DNA from: Pseudomonadota bacterium
GTDB lineage: Bacteria > Pseudomonadota > Gammaproteobacteria > Steroidobacterales > Steroidobacteraceae
DNA: 39,963 bases
Reading direction: 5' to 3'
NCBI GenBank assembly: GCA_023433515.1
Contig: JAEZCN010000161.1
Span: 1 to 39,963 of the forward strand
Positions 24,401 through 32,253 of this stretch are shown piece by piece (the stretch's first letter is position 1; every line of letters begins with the position of its first letter). Both the position numbers and the translations under genes were made by a program. The notes under the pieces were generated by a model. The model ran no database searches. It saw only the letters and a program-made list of their open reading frames with translations, and was not told the origin of the DNA.

Positions 24401-25105
24401 TCACGCCGGCCGCAGGCGCAAGCCGTACTCGAGCTCGAGCGAACGCGCGTATTCGATGTGAAGCACGCGGCGCGGCGCGTCCGAACGCAAGCGGGCCGAA
24501 GCGTGAACGATGAGCGGCCGCATCGCGACCACGCTGCCGGTGCGCGCGATGCAATTCATCGGCGCGATGGTCAGTACGAGGCGCTCGACCTCGGAGTCGC
24601 TCAGTATTCCTCGGGCGTGCGTTCCCGGTAGCACACGCAATGGTCCGCTGAGCTCCGTGCAATCGTCGAGCTGAAGTCGCAGCGCGATGATGTTCTCCAT
24701 GGCGCGCGCCGGCGCACGCGCATACGGCACGCCGTCTTTCTCGGACCAGGGCCCCCAACCGTCGATGTCGCCTTTCGTCGCGAGCGGCAGCGTGGTGTCC
24801 TGGTGCCATGCGACGGGCCAGTTCGATTCCGGCGTCTTGTCGAACAACGTGGCCTTGAAGGGAATCGCTGTCCCCGCGAGCCAGCGCGATGCGATCTCTA
24901 GCAAGCGTGGGTCGCGGGCGATTGCGCCGATGGGCTCGTGATTCAGTACGTGGCGAGCTCCGGCACGGGAGCGAGCGAAGGCCAGGCCGGCGATGTTCCC
25001 GAGAAGCCCACGAATCTCACCGCCGCCGAACACGGCGTCGTAGATCGCGTAGCCAGACGCTTCTTCCTTCGCGTGCTCGTCAATCGGCTGGGAAGTCGCC
25101 TTCAT
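24401..25105 (-). CDS. Phytanoyl-CoA dioxygenase (PhyH) family protein
   Basis: This 234-residue protein fits the iron/2-oxoglutarate-dependent PhyH family. The metal-binding HxD is WHQDTTLP, the distal histidine is in PLIVHASARLRS, and the arginine that binds 2-oxoglutarate is in the same stretch. GPLRVLPGTHARG is the typical proline/glycine turn of this family. The substrate is unknown: family members hydroxylate lipids, ectoine, halogenated or aromatic compounds. The ATG at 25105 overlaps the stop of the CBS-domain gene by four bases (ATGA), so the CBS protein and the dioxygenase are translated together. Confidence 0.88.
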   Translation of the reverse strand: MKATSQPIDEHAKEEASGYAIYDAVFGGGEIRGLLGNIAGLAFARSRAGARHVLNHEPIGAIARDPRLLEIASRWLAGTAIPFKATLFDKTPESNWPVAWHQDTTLPLATKGDIDGWGPWSEKDGVPYARAPARAMENIIALRLQLDDCTELSGPLRVLPGTHARGILSDSEVERLVLTIAPMNCIARTGSVVAMRPLIVHASARLRSDAPRRVLHIEYARSLELEYGLRLRPA

Positions 25106-25530
25106 CCGTGGATGTAGGTCTCCAGGTCCGCGATCGTGCGCTCCTGCTCTTCGATGACGGCCCTCACGAGGTCGCCTATCGAAAGTATCCCGACCACCTT
25201 CTCGCCCGTTACCACCGGCAGGTGCCGGATGCGCCTGTCCGTCATGAGACGCATGCAGTCGTGCGCGTCCTGCCTGGCGGTCACGGTGATGACCTTCGGT
25301 GTCATGATTTCGTCGACCCGGGTCTCGTCGGACGAACGTCCCATGAGCACGACCTTGCGTGCGTAGTCGCGCTCCGAAACGATGCCGGCCAATCGGTCCC
25401 CGTCCATGACCAGCAATGCGCCGATATGGTGCTCGGCCATCTTCCGTATGGCCTCGATGACCGGATCACCAGGTCTCACCGAATAGATGGTCTTCGGCTT
25501 CTGATCCAACAACTGTTGCACGGAAAGCAT
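25102..25530 (-). CDS. Two-CBS-domain protein
   Basis: This 142-residue protein consists of two tandem CBS domains, which bind adenine nucleotides such as AMP, ATP or S-adenosylmethionine. The first covers about residues 8-65 (SVRPGDPVIEAIRKMAEHHIG, then GIVSERDYARKV) and the second about 75-130 (MTPKVITVTARQDAHDCMRLM and GILSIGDLVRAVI). The ERDYARK motif is the common form in the single-protein bacterial CBS family sometimes called hypoxic-response-like. GGAGGTAA lies close to the ATG. A TACATT hexamer about 20 bases further upstream is a promoter candidate. The next gene overlaps by four bases. Confidence 0.92.
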   Translation of the reverse strand: MLSVQQLLDQKPKTIYSVRPGDPVIEAIRKMAEHHIGALLVMDGDRLAGIVSERDYARKVVLMGRSSDETRVDEIMTPKVITVTARQDAHDCMRLMTDRRIRHLPVVTGEKVVGILSIGDLVRAVIEEQERTIADLETYIHG

Positions 25531-25702
25531 GGGTTACCTCCGGCGGGTCGAATGTAAAACATCATACGCCCGGGTCGCCGAAACCGTACGTAGCTGCACG
25601 GCGACATGGGAATACCCCTGCGAGTTTGCGATGATTCGCGGGCCAGGGAAGCCAGCGAAGACGCCAGCCGATCAGAAGCGGGCGCGCGCCGGGAAACCGC
25701 CT

Positions 25703-25708
25703 TAGTAT
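25703..25708 (+). promoter_or_regulatory. Putative -10 box (TAGTAT) of the CheD-like gene
   Basis: TAGTAT ends 9 bases before the GTG at 25718 and no Shine-Dalgarno sequence lies between, the same arrangement seen at seven other starts in this window. The 187-base gap to the divergent CBS gene (25531-25717) contains no gene. Confidence 0.35.
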
Positions 25709-25717
25709 CAGGTCGCC

Positions 25718-26206
25718 GTGTCAGAAGCCCCCGTTCCGGAAGTCAGTGTCGAGCCCGATCATTTCGATGTCGTGACCAGCGACGTCGTGCTCGTTGCCCA
25801 GCTGGAGTCCACCTTTGCGTTATGTCTGTATGACGCGGTGCTCGAATCGGGAGCACTGGTTCACCTGCGCGTCGGCCCTCCGGGCCGCGTTCAGGATCCC
25901 GAGCTCACGGACACGACCCTCTCGACGGATCTGCTGCTGCTCGATCGCTGCTTCGCCGAATTGCGCAAGAGCGAGCCGCGCGCGCAGCACTGGCAGGCGA
26001 AGGTCGTGGGACAGGTCCAGGACTCGCCCGGCGCACGCGAGCGTTTCGACGGCGTACAGAGCTTCCTTTCCGCGTTTCTCGCAGACACCAACGTCAAGCT
26101 CGTTTCGTGCGAGGTCCACGTCGAGCACGCGCGGATATTGCGATTCCGTCCCGCGATGGGGCATGTGAGCAGCGAACCCCTTGCCGCTTCCCGCTTGGGT
26201 GGCTGA
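25718..26206 (+). CDS. CheD-like protein lacking the catalytic cysteine
   Basis: The 162-residue sequence follows the CheD chemoreceptor-deamidase pattern: a short lead, then LESTFALCLYDA in place of the usual LGSCVAVCLYD, GALVHL with a histidine (His49) where CheD has its catalytic histidine, STDLLLLDRCFAELRKS (CheD helix), HWQAKVVG (like AKLFGGA), LADTNVKLVSCEV, and ILRFRPAMGHV near the C-terminus (CheD: Rxvxfxpxtg). In the active-site position CheD has cysteine; here it is Thr32, with a Cys only four residues later (Cys36). It is therefore a degenerate or repurposed CheD fold, if the assignment holds. No chemotaxis genes are in the window. The start is a GTG; the DUF885 peptidase gene follows 13 bases downstream. 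Confidence 0.7.
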   Translation: MSEAPVPEVSVEPDHFDVVTSDVVLVAQLESTFALCLYDAVLESGALVHLRVGPPGRVQDPELTDTTLSTDLLLLDRCFAELRKSEPRAQHWQAKVVGQVQDSPGARERFDGVQSFLSAFLADTNVKLVSCEVHVEHARILRFRPAMGHVSSEPLAASRLGG

Positions 26207-26219
26207 GAATGGAGCGGCT

Positions 26220-27989
26220 ATGCGCCGCAACATACTGATTGCCTTGTTGGCCCCTCTGGGATTGCTCACCGTCGACGCGGCGCTCGCCGCCAGGAAGCCG
26301 GCCAACGCGCCGCTCATCAAGCTGTTCGACAACACGTGGCAGGAAGACCTCGCCGACGACCCGATCGGCGCCACGCAGCTCGGCGAGACGCGTTTCAACG
26401 ACCGCCTCCCCGACATGTCGATCGAGGCGATCGACCTGCGCCACAAGAAGAACTACGCGCGCCTGCAGGCGCTCACGAAGATCAACCGCGAGAAGCTCGA
26501 CAAGGCCGACCAGCTCAACTACGACCTGTTCCAGTACGAGATCAAGACGCGCATCGGCGAATACCAGTTCAAGCCCTGGATGTTCGCGACCCGCACGTTC
26601 GACGGCCCGCACCTGCTCGCCGAGACCGTCGATTTCACGCCGTTCAAGACCGTCAAGGACTACGACAACTGGATCGGGCGTCTCAACTCCTCCGGCACCT
26701 TCATCGACCAGTGGATCGTGCTGCTGACGCAGGGCGCCAACGAGAAGCTCACTCAGCCGCGCATCACGGTCAACAAGGTGCTCGAGCAGATCAAGCCGCA
26801 GCTCGTGAGCGATGCGGAGGACAGCCCCTTCTACGCGCCTTTCAAGAACATGCCGGCCAGCATTCCGGAAGCCGAGAAGGCCCGGCTGCAGGCCGCCGGC
26901 AAGGCCGCCGTGCAGAACGTCACGCTGCCGGCGTTCCAGCGCTTCGACCGGTTCTTCCGCGACGTCTATCTACCCGCTTCGCGCGACACCGTGGGCATCT
27001 ACGACATCCCCGGCGGAGAGCAGTACTACCGCAACCGGATCAAGCTCTACACCACGATCGACAACCCGGAGCCGGCGCGCATCCACAACATCGGGCTCGA
27101 TGAGGTGAAGCGCATCCGCGCCGAGATGGAGAAGACGCTGGAGGGCATCAACTTCCTCGGCACGCTCGAGCAGTTCCTCGGCTTCCTGCGCACCGATCCG
27201 CGCTTCTTCTACAAGACGCCGGAAGAGCTCAAGGCGGCGTACGACAAGACCGCGCGCCAGCTCCAGGCGCAACTGCCCAGCCAGTTCGGCGTCGTGCCGA
27301 AGACGCCGTTCGAAATCCGCGCGGTGCCCGCGACCATCGCGCCAACGACCACGACGGCTTACTACCTGCCGCCGACGCTCGACGGCTCGCGCCCCGGCGT
27401 CTTCTTCGTGAATCTCTACCAGCCCGAGTCGCGGCCGATGTGGGAAGTGGAGGCGCTGACCGCGCACGAGGCGGTGCCGGGTCACCACCTGCAGATCGCG
27501 CGCGCGTACGAGCTCACCGGCCTGCCGGAGTTCCGCCGCAACGCGGGCTACACCGCCTACGTCGAGGGCTGGGCGCTGTACAGCGAGAAGCTCGGCTACG
27601 ACATGGGTCTGTACCAGGACGACTTCTCGAAGTTCGGTCAGCTCAACTACGACATGTGGCGCGCGGCCCGCCTGGTCGTGGACACGGGCATGCACGCGTT
27701 CAAGTGGACGCGCGAGCAGGCTATCTACTTCATGAAGCAGAACACCGGCCGCAGCGACCTCGACATCACCAACGAAGTCGACCGCTACATCTCCTGGCCG
27801 GGCCAGGCGCTGGCCTACAAGATGGGCGAGCTCCGGATCAAGGCGCTGCGCGCGGAAGCGGAAAAGGCGCTGGGCGACAAGTTCGACGTCCGCGCGTTCC
27901 ACGACAAGCTGCTCGGCAGCGGCGCGCTGCCGCTGGCCGTTCTCGACACCGAGATGCGCGCCTGGATAGCCGAACAGGCGAAGCGCTGA
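26220..27989 (+). CDS. DUF885 family protein, predicted secreted metallopeptidase
   Basis: This 589-residue protein belongs to the DUF885 family, which is predicted to have a zincin fold. It opens with a signal peptide (MRRNILIALLAPLGLLTVDAALA), so it is exported. The likely zinc site is EALTAHEAVPGHHLQ (around residue 420), followed by NAGYTAYVEGWALYSEKLGYD, with the Glu-Gly-Trp-Ala-Leu-Tyr motif conserved in the family, then KWTREQAIYFM and the C-terminal WPGQALAYKMGELRI. The length is usual. GGAG about 6 bases upstream supports the ATG at 26220. It directly follows the CheD-like gene (13 bases) and converges on a small gene four bases on. Substrate unknown; some relatives are annotated as carboxypeptidases or dipeptidases. 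Confidence 0.9.
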   Translation: MRRNILIALLAPLGLLTVDAALAARKPANAPLIKLFDNTWQEDLADDPIGATQLGETRFNDRLPDMSIEAIDLRHKKNYARLQALTKINREKLDKADQLNYDLFQYEIKTRIGEYQFKPWMFATRTFDGPHLLAETVDFTPFKTVKDYDNWIGRLNSSGTFIDQWIVLLTQGANEKLTQPRITVNKVLEQIKPQLVSDAEDSPFYAPFKNMPASIPEAEKARLQAAGKAAVQNVTLPAFQRFDRFFRDVYLPASRDTVGIYDIPGGEQYYRNRIKLYTTIDNPEPARIHNIGLDEVKRIRAEMEKTLEGINFLGTLEQFLGFLRTDPRFFYKTPEELKAAYDKTARQLQAQLPSQFGVVPKTPFEIRAVPATIAPTTTTAYYLPPTLDGSRPGVFFVNLYQPESRPMWEVEALTAHEAVPGHHLQIARAYELTGLPEFRRNAGYTAYVEGWALYSEKLGYDMGLYQDDFSKFGQLNYDMWRAARLVVDTGMHAFKWTREQAIYFMKQNTGRSDLDITNEVDRYISWPGQALAYKMGELRIKALRAEAEKALGDKFDVRAFHDKLLGSGALPLAVLDTEMRAWIAEQAKR

Positions 27990-27993
27990 CCAT

Positions 27994-28296
27994 CTAGTTG
28001 TTTTCCCTGCGGCTCTCCAGCGCGCCGATGGCGCGCTGGAGCCGCAGGCAACGCGTGTCCGCCGCGGCCTGCTGGCGGCGCGCCTGCGTCAGCACGTTCT
28101 CCGGAATGTCGTCGCGCATCTCGAGCAGCTCCAGCTCGATGCTCGCGTGCACCGCGGCGCGCGTCGCGGCCGCATACTGGCGTTGCAGCTGCTCGAGATG
28201 ATCGTCGACCGCGCACGTCGCGGTATCGACGATGTCGTCGAACTGGGTCGACACGAATCCGTTGTAGGAAATGGTGGCAGCTCCGGTCACGGACAT
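27994..28296 (-). CDS. Small coiled-coil hypothetical protein
   Basis: The 100-residue protein is unrecognised. After a short N-terminal region (SYNGFVSTQFDDIV) it is almost entirely helical and charged: HLEQLQRQYAAATRAAVHASIELELLEMRD, split here for reading, then VLTQARRQQAAADTRCLRLQRAIGAL. No membrane segment is present. The ATG at 28296 has GAGGA directly adjacent, too close for normal use; a GTG two codons later (28290) has the same GAGGA at a normal spacing and could be the true start. It lies downstream of the solute-binding protein gene (137-base gap) and converges on the DUF885 gene with four bases between. Confidence 0.6.
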   Translation of the reverse strand: MSVTGAATISYNGFVSTQFDDIVDTATCAVDDHLEQLQRQYAAATRAAVHASIELELLEMRDDIPENVLTQARRQQAAADTRCLRLQRAIGALESRRENN

Positions 28297-28401
28297 TCCT
28301 CGTTATTCGCGCGGGGGTGATCGTCGCGAACATCCTCGAAGAACGAGTTTGCGACCGGAAGTCGGCGGCGTGACGGTTCGATGTCGGAGATGTGAAGGGA
28401 C

Positions 28402-28423
28402 CCTGTCGGAAACCGTCGACAGG
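28402..28423 (-). terminator. Weak hairpin after the solute-binding protein gene
   Basis: CCTGTCG (28402-28408) and CGACAGG (28417-28423) are perfect inverted copies around an 8-base loop. The hairpin begins about ten bases beyond the stop of the minus-strand solute-binding protein gene. No run of T follows, so it is not a classical intrinsic terminator and may only protect the 3' end. The rest of the 28297-28433 gap shows nothing. Confidence 0.3.
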
Positions 28424-28433
28424 AACGGGTGCT

Positions 28434-30050
28434 TCAACCGGGCGGACCGTTCACCGCGAGATCCTGCGAATAGACCACGTTCATGATGTTGTCGTACCAG
28501 CCGCCCACACCCGGCTTCACCAGGTGTTTGTTGACGTAGTAGTACAGCGGGATCAGTGGATGATCGGCGAGCGCCGTCCGTTCGGCTTCCTCGAGCAACG
28601 TGCGCCGACGCGTCGGGTCGGTCTGGATCGCGGCTTCCTCGAGCAACGCGTCGTAGCGAGCGCTCGAGTAACGCGGCAGGTTGATGCCGAAGCTGCTCTT
28701 CAGGTACTGCAGGAACGTGTAGGGGTCGTTGTAGTCGCCGATCCATGACGTGCGGAACACGTCGACCTCGCGCCGATCGATGTCCTGCATGAGGGACTTG
28801 AACTCCACTGCCGCGAGCCGCGGCTCGATGCCGAGCGCCTCCTTCCACATCGCGGCCACCGCCACGGCAACTTTCGCGTGGACTTCGCCGGTGTTGTAAC
28901 GCAGCTCGAAATCGAGCGGCTTCTCCTTCGAGAATCCCGCCGCGCGCAGCAGCTCGCGGGCTTCCGCGATGCGTTTCGGCATCGGGTCATCCGAGTAATC
29001 AAAGGCTTGCGCCGTGTAATCGTTCACGCCCGGCGGCACCCAGCTGTAGGCGGGCACTTCGCCGACCCGCAGCACGCTGTTCGTGAGCCGCTCGCGATCG
29101 ATCGCCATCGACAGCGCGCGCCGTACGCGCAGATCCTTGAACAGCGGGCGGTCGAGGTTGAAGCCGAAGTAATAAGTGCTGAGTTGCGGCGCGACGTGCA
29201 GCTCGTTCGCGAGGTTCTCCTGGATCCAGCCGAACTGTCCGCGCGGAACGACCGCGGTGCAGTGCAACTCGCCGGCGCGATAGGCCCGCAACTCCGCGTT
29301 CTCGTCCGCGATGTGCAGGTACTTCACGGCGTCGAGCTTGTTGGCCGCGTCGTTCCAGTAGTTCTTGTTGCGGCGCGCGATGATGTAGCTGCCCTGCAGC
29401 CACTCCGTGAGGACGAAGGCGCCATTCGACACCTGTTGGCCGGGACGCGAGAAGCGGTCGCCATGCTGGGCGAGCGAGGCGCGATGCAGCGGCGAGGTCG
29501 ACGGGTGCGCCATCAATCCCGGCAGGAACGGCGCCGGGTTCGTGAGCATGACGGTCACCGTGTGATCGTCGGGCGCGGCCACGCCGAGCTGCTCGACCGG
29601 CTTCTGGCCCGCGGCGATATCGGATGCATTCAGGATCACGTCGACGACCTGCGCGTACTGCGATGCGGTAGCCGGATCCACGAGGCGCCGCATACCCGCG
29701 GCGAAATCTTCCGCCACGACCGGATCGCCGTTCGACCAGCGCAGGTTCGGGCGCAGCTTGAACGTGTACACCCGTCCATCGTCGCTGACCGTCCAGCTCT
29801 CGGCCGCGGCGGGAATCGCCTTCGCGTCGCGGTCGAGACGCGTCAGGCATTCGAACAGGTCGCGCAGGACGACCATGGACTCCCACAGGCGCGCCCGGTG
29901 GGGATCGAGGGAATCCGGATCGGGGCCGTTGCCCCGCAGCAGGATGGCTTCGTTGTCCGCGCCCTTCGCTCGATCGCGATCGGCGCAGCCACTCAATGCC
30001 AGCGCCGCGGGCGCCGACATCAACAGGTGACGGCGAGTGATCCGCGCCAT
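28434..30050 (-). CDS. Peptide/nickel-type ABC solute-binding lipoprotein (SBP_bac_5)
   Basis: This 538-residue protein fits the OppA/DppA class of extracytoplasmic oligopeptide-binding proteins. The N-terminus has a twin-arginine-like TRRHLLMSAPAALALSGC, where the Cys is a lipobox, so it is a lipoprotein that may be exported by Tat. The family body is clear: DPDSLDPHRARLWESMVVLRDLFE, SWTVSDDGRVYTFKLRPNLRW, NGDPVVAEDFAAGMRRL, VRRALSMAIDRERL and DVFRTSWIGDYNDPYTFL (MppA/OppA-like). No permease or ATPase gene for an oligopeptide importer is nearby, so it must borrow one or act elsewhere. Its ATG overlaps the mnmG stop (TGATG), so it is co-expressed with a tRNA-modification gene, which is unexpected. 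Confidence 0.92.
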   Translation of the reverse strand: MARITRRHLLMSAPAALALSGCADRDRAKGADNEAILLRGNGPDPDSLDPHRARLWESMVVLRDLFECLTRLDRDAKAIPAAAESWTVSDDGRVYTFKLRPNLRWSNGDPVVAEDFAAGMRRLVDPATASQYAQVVDVILNASDIAAGQKPVEQLGVAAPDDHTVTVMLTNPAPFLPGLMAHPSTSPLHRASLAQHGDRFSRPGQQVSNGAFVLTEWLQGSYIIARRNKNYWNDAANKLDAVKYLHIADENAELRAYRAGELHCTAVVPRGQFGWIQENLANELHVAPQLSTYYFGFNLDRPLFKDLRVRRALSMAIDRERLTNSVLRVGEVPAYSWVPPGVNDYTAQAFDYSDDPMPKRIAEARELLRAAGFSKEKPLDFELRYNTGEVHAKVAVAVAAMWKEALGIEPRLAAVEFKSLMQDIDRREVDVFRTSWIGDYNDPYTFLQYLKSSFGINLPRYSSARYDALLEEAAIQTDPTRRRTLLEEAERTALADHPLIPLYYYVNKHLVKPGVGGWYDNIMNVVYSQDLAVNGPPG

Positions 30051-31960
30051 CAGGCCGCGCGGCTGGATTTCTTGAGGTGCACGAGCAGGATGGACACGGC
30101 CGCCGGCGTGACGCCGGAAACGCGCGCCGCCTGGCCGACCGTCGTTGGCCGGATCTGTTCGAGCTTCTGGCGGACTTCGTTGGAAAGCCCCGCGACGCGC
30201 GCGTAGTCGAGGTCGGGCGGCAGCCGAGTTTCCTCGTTGCGGCGCTGGCGAGCGATTTCCTCTTCCTGGCGCTCGATGTAACCCGCGTACTTGGCGGCGA
30301 CTTCGAGCTGCGCGCGGATCTGCGGAGCGAGCCGCTCGTCGGCGTGGGAATCCATCGGGCCCCAGTCCATGGAACCAACAAGCTCGATGACGTCGTCGTA
30401 CTCCACCTCTGGCCGCCGCAGCAGGTCGAAGGCCGTCACGACGTCCCGCGTCGCGGTATCACCGAGCACACGCGCCTGCCAGTCCGTCGGAATTTCGTTC
30501 GCCTTGATGCGCGTGGCGCGAAAGCGGGCGAGCTCGCGTTCGCTGCCCGAGCGCTTCGCTTCGAAGAACGCCCAGCGCTCGTCGTCGACGAGGCCGAGCT
30601 CGCGCCCGATCGGTGTGAGACGCAGGTCGGCGTTGTCCTCGCGCAGCAGCAGCCGGTGTTCCGCGCGGCTCGTGAACATGCGATACGGCTCGCGCGTACC
30701 GCGCGTCACCAGGTCGTCGATGAGCACGCCCACGTAGCTTTCCGCGCGCTTCGGCACGAACGGCTGCGCGCCGCGCGCGGACTGCGCGGCGTTGATGCCG
30801 GCGATGAGTCCCTGCGCCGCGGCTTCCTCGTAGCCCGTGGTGCCATTGATCTGTCCCGCGAAGAACAGGCCACCGAGCGACTTCGTCTCGAGCGAAGGCC
30901 TCAGGTCGCGCGGATCGAAGAAGTCGTATTCGATCGCGTAGCCCGGGCGCGTGATGTGCGCATTCTCGAAACCCTTGATGGTGCGTACGAATTCGCGCTG
31001 CACGTCGTACGGCAGGCTGGTCGAGATGCCGTTGGGATAGATCTCGTGCGTGTCCAGGCCCTCGGGCTCGATGAAGATCTGGTGCGAGGCCTTGTCCGCG
31101 AATCTAACTACCTTGTCCTCGACCGAGGGGCAGTAACGCGGGCCGACGCCTTCGATCTTGCCCGTGAACATCGGCGAGCGGTCGGTCGCGGCGCGGATGA
31201 TCTCGTGCGTGCGCCCGGTGGTCGCCGTGATGTGGCAGGGCAACTGGCGCGGATGATCGGACTGCCGGCCGAGATAGCTGAACAGCGGATGCGGCTCGTC
31301 GGAGTGCTGCACGGCGAGGCCGGTGTAAGCGATGGTGCGGCCGTCGATGCGCGGCGGCGTGCCGGTCTTCAGGCGCGCCGTGCGGAACGGCAGCGCGCGC
31401 AGGCGCTGGGCGAGTTTGTTCGAAGGTGGATCGCCCGCGCGGCCGCCCGCGTAATTGTCGAGGCCGACGTGGATGCGGCCGCCAAGGAACGTACCCACCG
31501 TGAGCACCACCGCGCGCGCGCGGAATTCGATGCCGGTCACGGTGACGACTCCACGCACGGCGTCGTTCTCCACGATCAGATCGCCGCACTCCTGCTGGAA
31601 CAGCGAGAGATCCGGCTGATTCTCGAGCGTGTGGCGGATGAAGGCCTTGTAGAGCTGGCGGTCCGCCTGCATGCGCGTGGCGCGCACCGCGGGACCCTTG
31701 CTTGCGTTCAACGTGCGCGACTGGATAGCCGCGGCGTCGGCCGCGCGCGCCATCACGCCACCGAGCGCGTCGATCTCCTTCACGAGGTGGCCCTTGCCGA
31801 TGCCGCCGATTGCCGGGTTGCAACTCATCTGTCCGAGCGTCTCGATCGACTGCGTGAGCAGCAGCGTGCGCGCGCCCATGCGCGCGGACGCGAGCGCGGC
31901 CTCGGTGCCTGCGTGGCCACCGCCGATCACGATAACGTCGAAGTCGCCCGCTGAAGCCAC
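30050..31960 (-). CDS. mnmG: tRNA uridine-5-carboxymethylaminomethyl modification enzyme MnmG (GidA)
   Basis: With MnmE, MnmG installs the (carboxymethyl)aminomethyl group on the wobble uridine of certain tRNAs, using FAD, NADH and a folate one-carbon unit. The 636-residue length is typical. The FAD motif VIVIGGGHAGTEAALASARMG is at the N-terminus, followed by the signatures MSCNPAIGGIGKGHLVKEID and RTLNASKGPAVRATR. The later GLFFAGQINGTTGYEEAAAQG completes the FAD site, and the C-terminal tRNA-binding helical domain ends in RVSGVTPAAVSILLVHL. The start is a GTG (31960) with GGCGG upstream. In many gammaproteobacteria rsmG, parA and parB follow; here a solute-binding protein gene does. Confidence 0.96.
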   Translation of the reverse strand: MASAGDFDVIVIGGGHAGTEAALASARMGARTLLLTQSIETLGQMSCNPAIGGIGKGHLVKEIDALGGVMARAADAAAIQSRTLNASKGPAVRATRMQADRQLYKAFIRHTLENQPDLSLFQQECGDLIVENDAVRGVVTVTGIEFRARAVVLTVGTFLGGRIHVGLDNYAGGRAGDPPSNKLAQRLRALPFRTARLKTGTPPRIDGRTIAYTGLAVQHSDEPHPLFSYLGRQSDHPRQLPCHITATTGRTHEIIRAATDRSPMFTGKIEGVGPRYCPSVEDKVVRFADKASHQIFIEPEGLDTHEIYPNGISTSLPYDVQREFVRTIKGFENAHITRPGYAIEYDFFDPRDLRPSLETKSLGGLFFAGQINGTTGYEEAAAQGLIAGINAAQSARGAQPFVPKRAESYVGVLIDDLVTRGTREPYRMFTSRAEHRLLLREDNADLRLTPIGRELGLVDDERWAFFEAKRSGSERELARFRATRIKANEIPTDWQARVLGDTATRDVVTAFDLLRRPEVEYDDVIELVGSMDWGPMDSHADERLAPQIRAQLEVAAKYAGYIERQEEEIARQRRNEETRLPPDLDYARVAGLSNEVRQKLEQIRPTTVGQAARVSGVTPAAVSILLVHLKKSSRAA

Positions 31961-31995
31961 GGAATTTCCGCCAGATCAAGGAGTTAAGGCCGCGC

Positions 31996-32001
31996 ATTGT
32001 A
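31996..32001 (-). promoter_or_regulatory. Putative -10 box (TACAAT) of mnmG
   Basis: Read on the minus strand, 32001-31996 is TACAAT, 35 bases before the mnmG GTG start. A transcript from it would carry a leader of about 28 bases with a ribosome site, unlike the leaderless arrangement at other genes here. A TTGACC lies only 12 bases further upstream, too close for a -35 box, so -35 is unresolved. The 293-base gap (31961-32253) has no supported gene. Confidence 0.4.
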
Positions 32002-32238
32002 GGCCCGGCCGAGGGTCAACGCCACCGCGTGCGGGCGGCCGTTGTTCGGTCCAGGGAGCGCCGATTTCCGGCCCCCATGGAGTAACGGGAGGAAAGGATG
32101 AATACCAGCACCGCGCCGAGACCCGCCGCCTCACCGCCGGACAGGTCCACCTGAATCGCGTCGAAGCGCGCGCCAAGGCCGATGGCGTGGGCACACTGCT
32201 CACGTGAGCGGTGCCCGTTTACATTCTGGCGTGTCGTG

Positions 32239-32244
32239 TATCCT
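32239..32244 (+). promoter_or_regulatory. Putative -10 box (TATCCT) of the S33 peptidase gene
   Basis: TATCCT ends 9 bases before the ATG at 32254 and no Shine-Dalgarno sequence is present. The predicted transcript would have a leader of two or three bases. Confidence 0.35.
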
Positions 32245-32253
32245 GCGCGCCGC

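Noticed and set aside
30077..31954. A 625-codon open frame antisense to mnmG
   Set aside because: Arg/Glu/Ala/Val-rich shadow with no recognisable domain; mnmG is certain.
32016..32203. Short open frames on the minus strand upstream of mnmG
   Set aside because: One frame (in the 32016-32372 reading) has a pleasant stretch (AIQVDLSGGEAAGLGAVLVF) but no start with a ribosome site and no recognised family. It also overlaps promoter-like sequence of both flanking genes.
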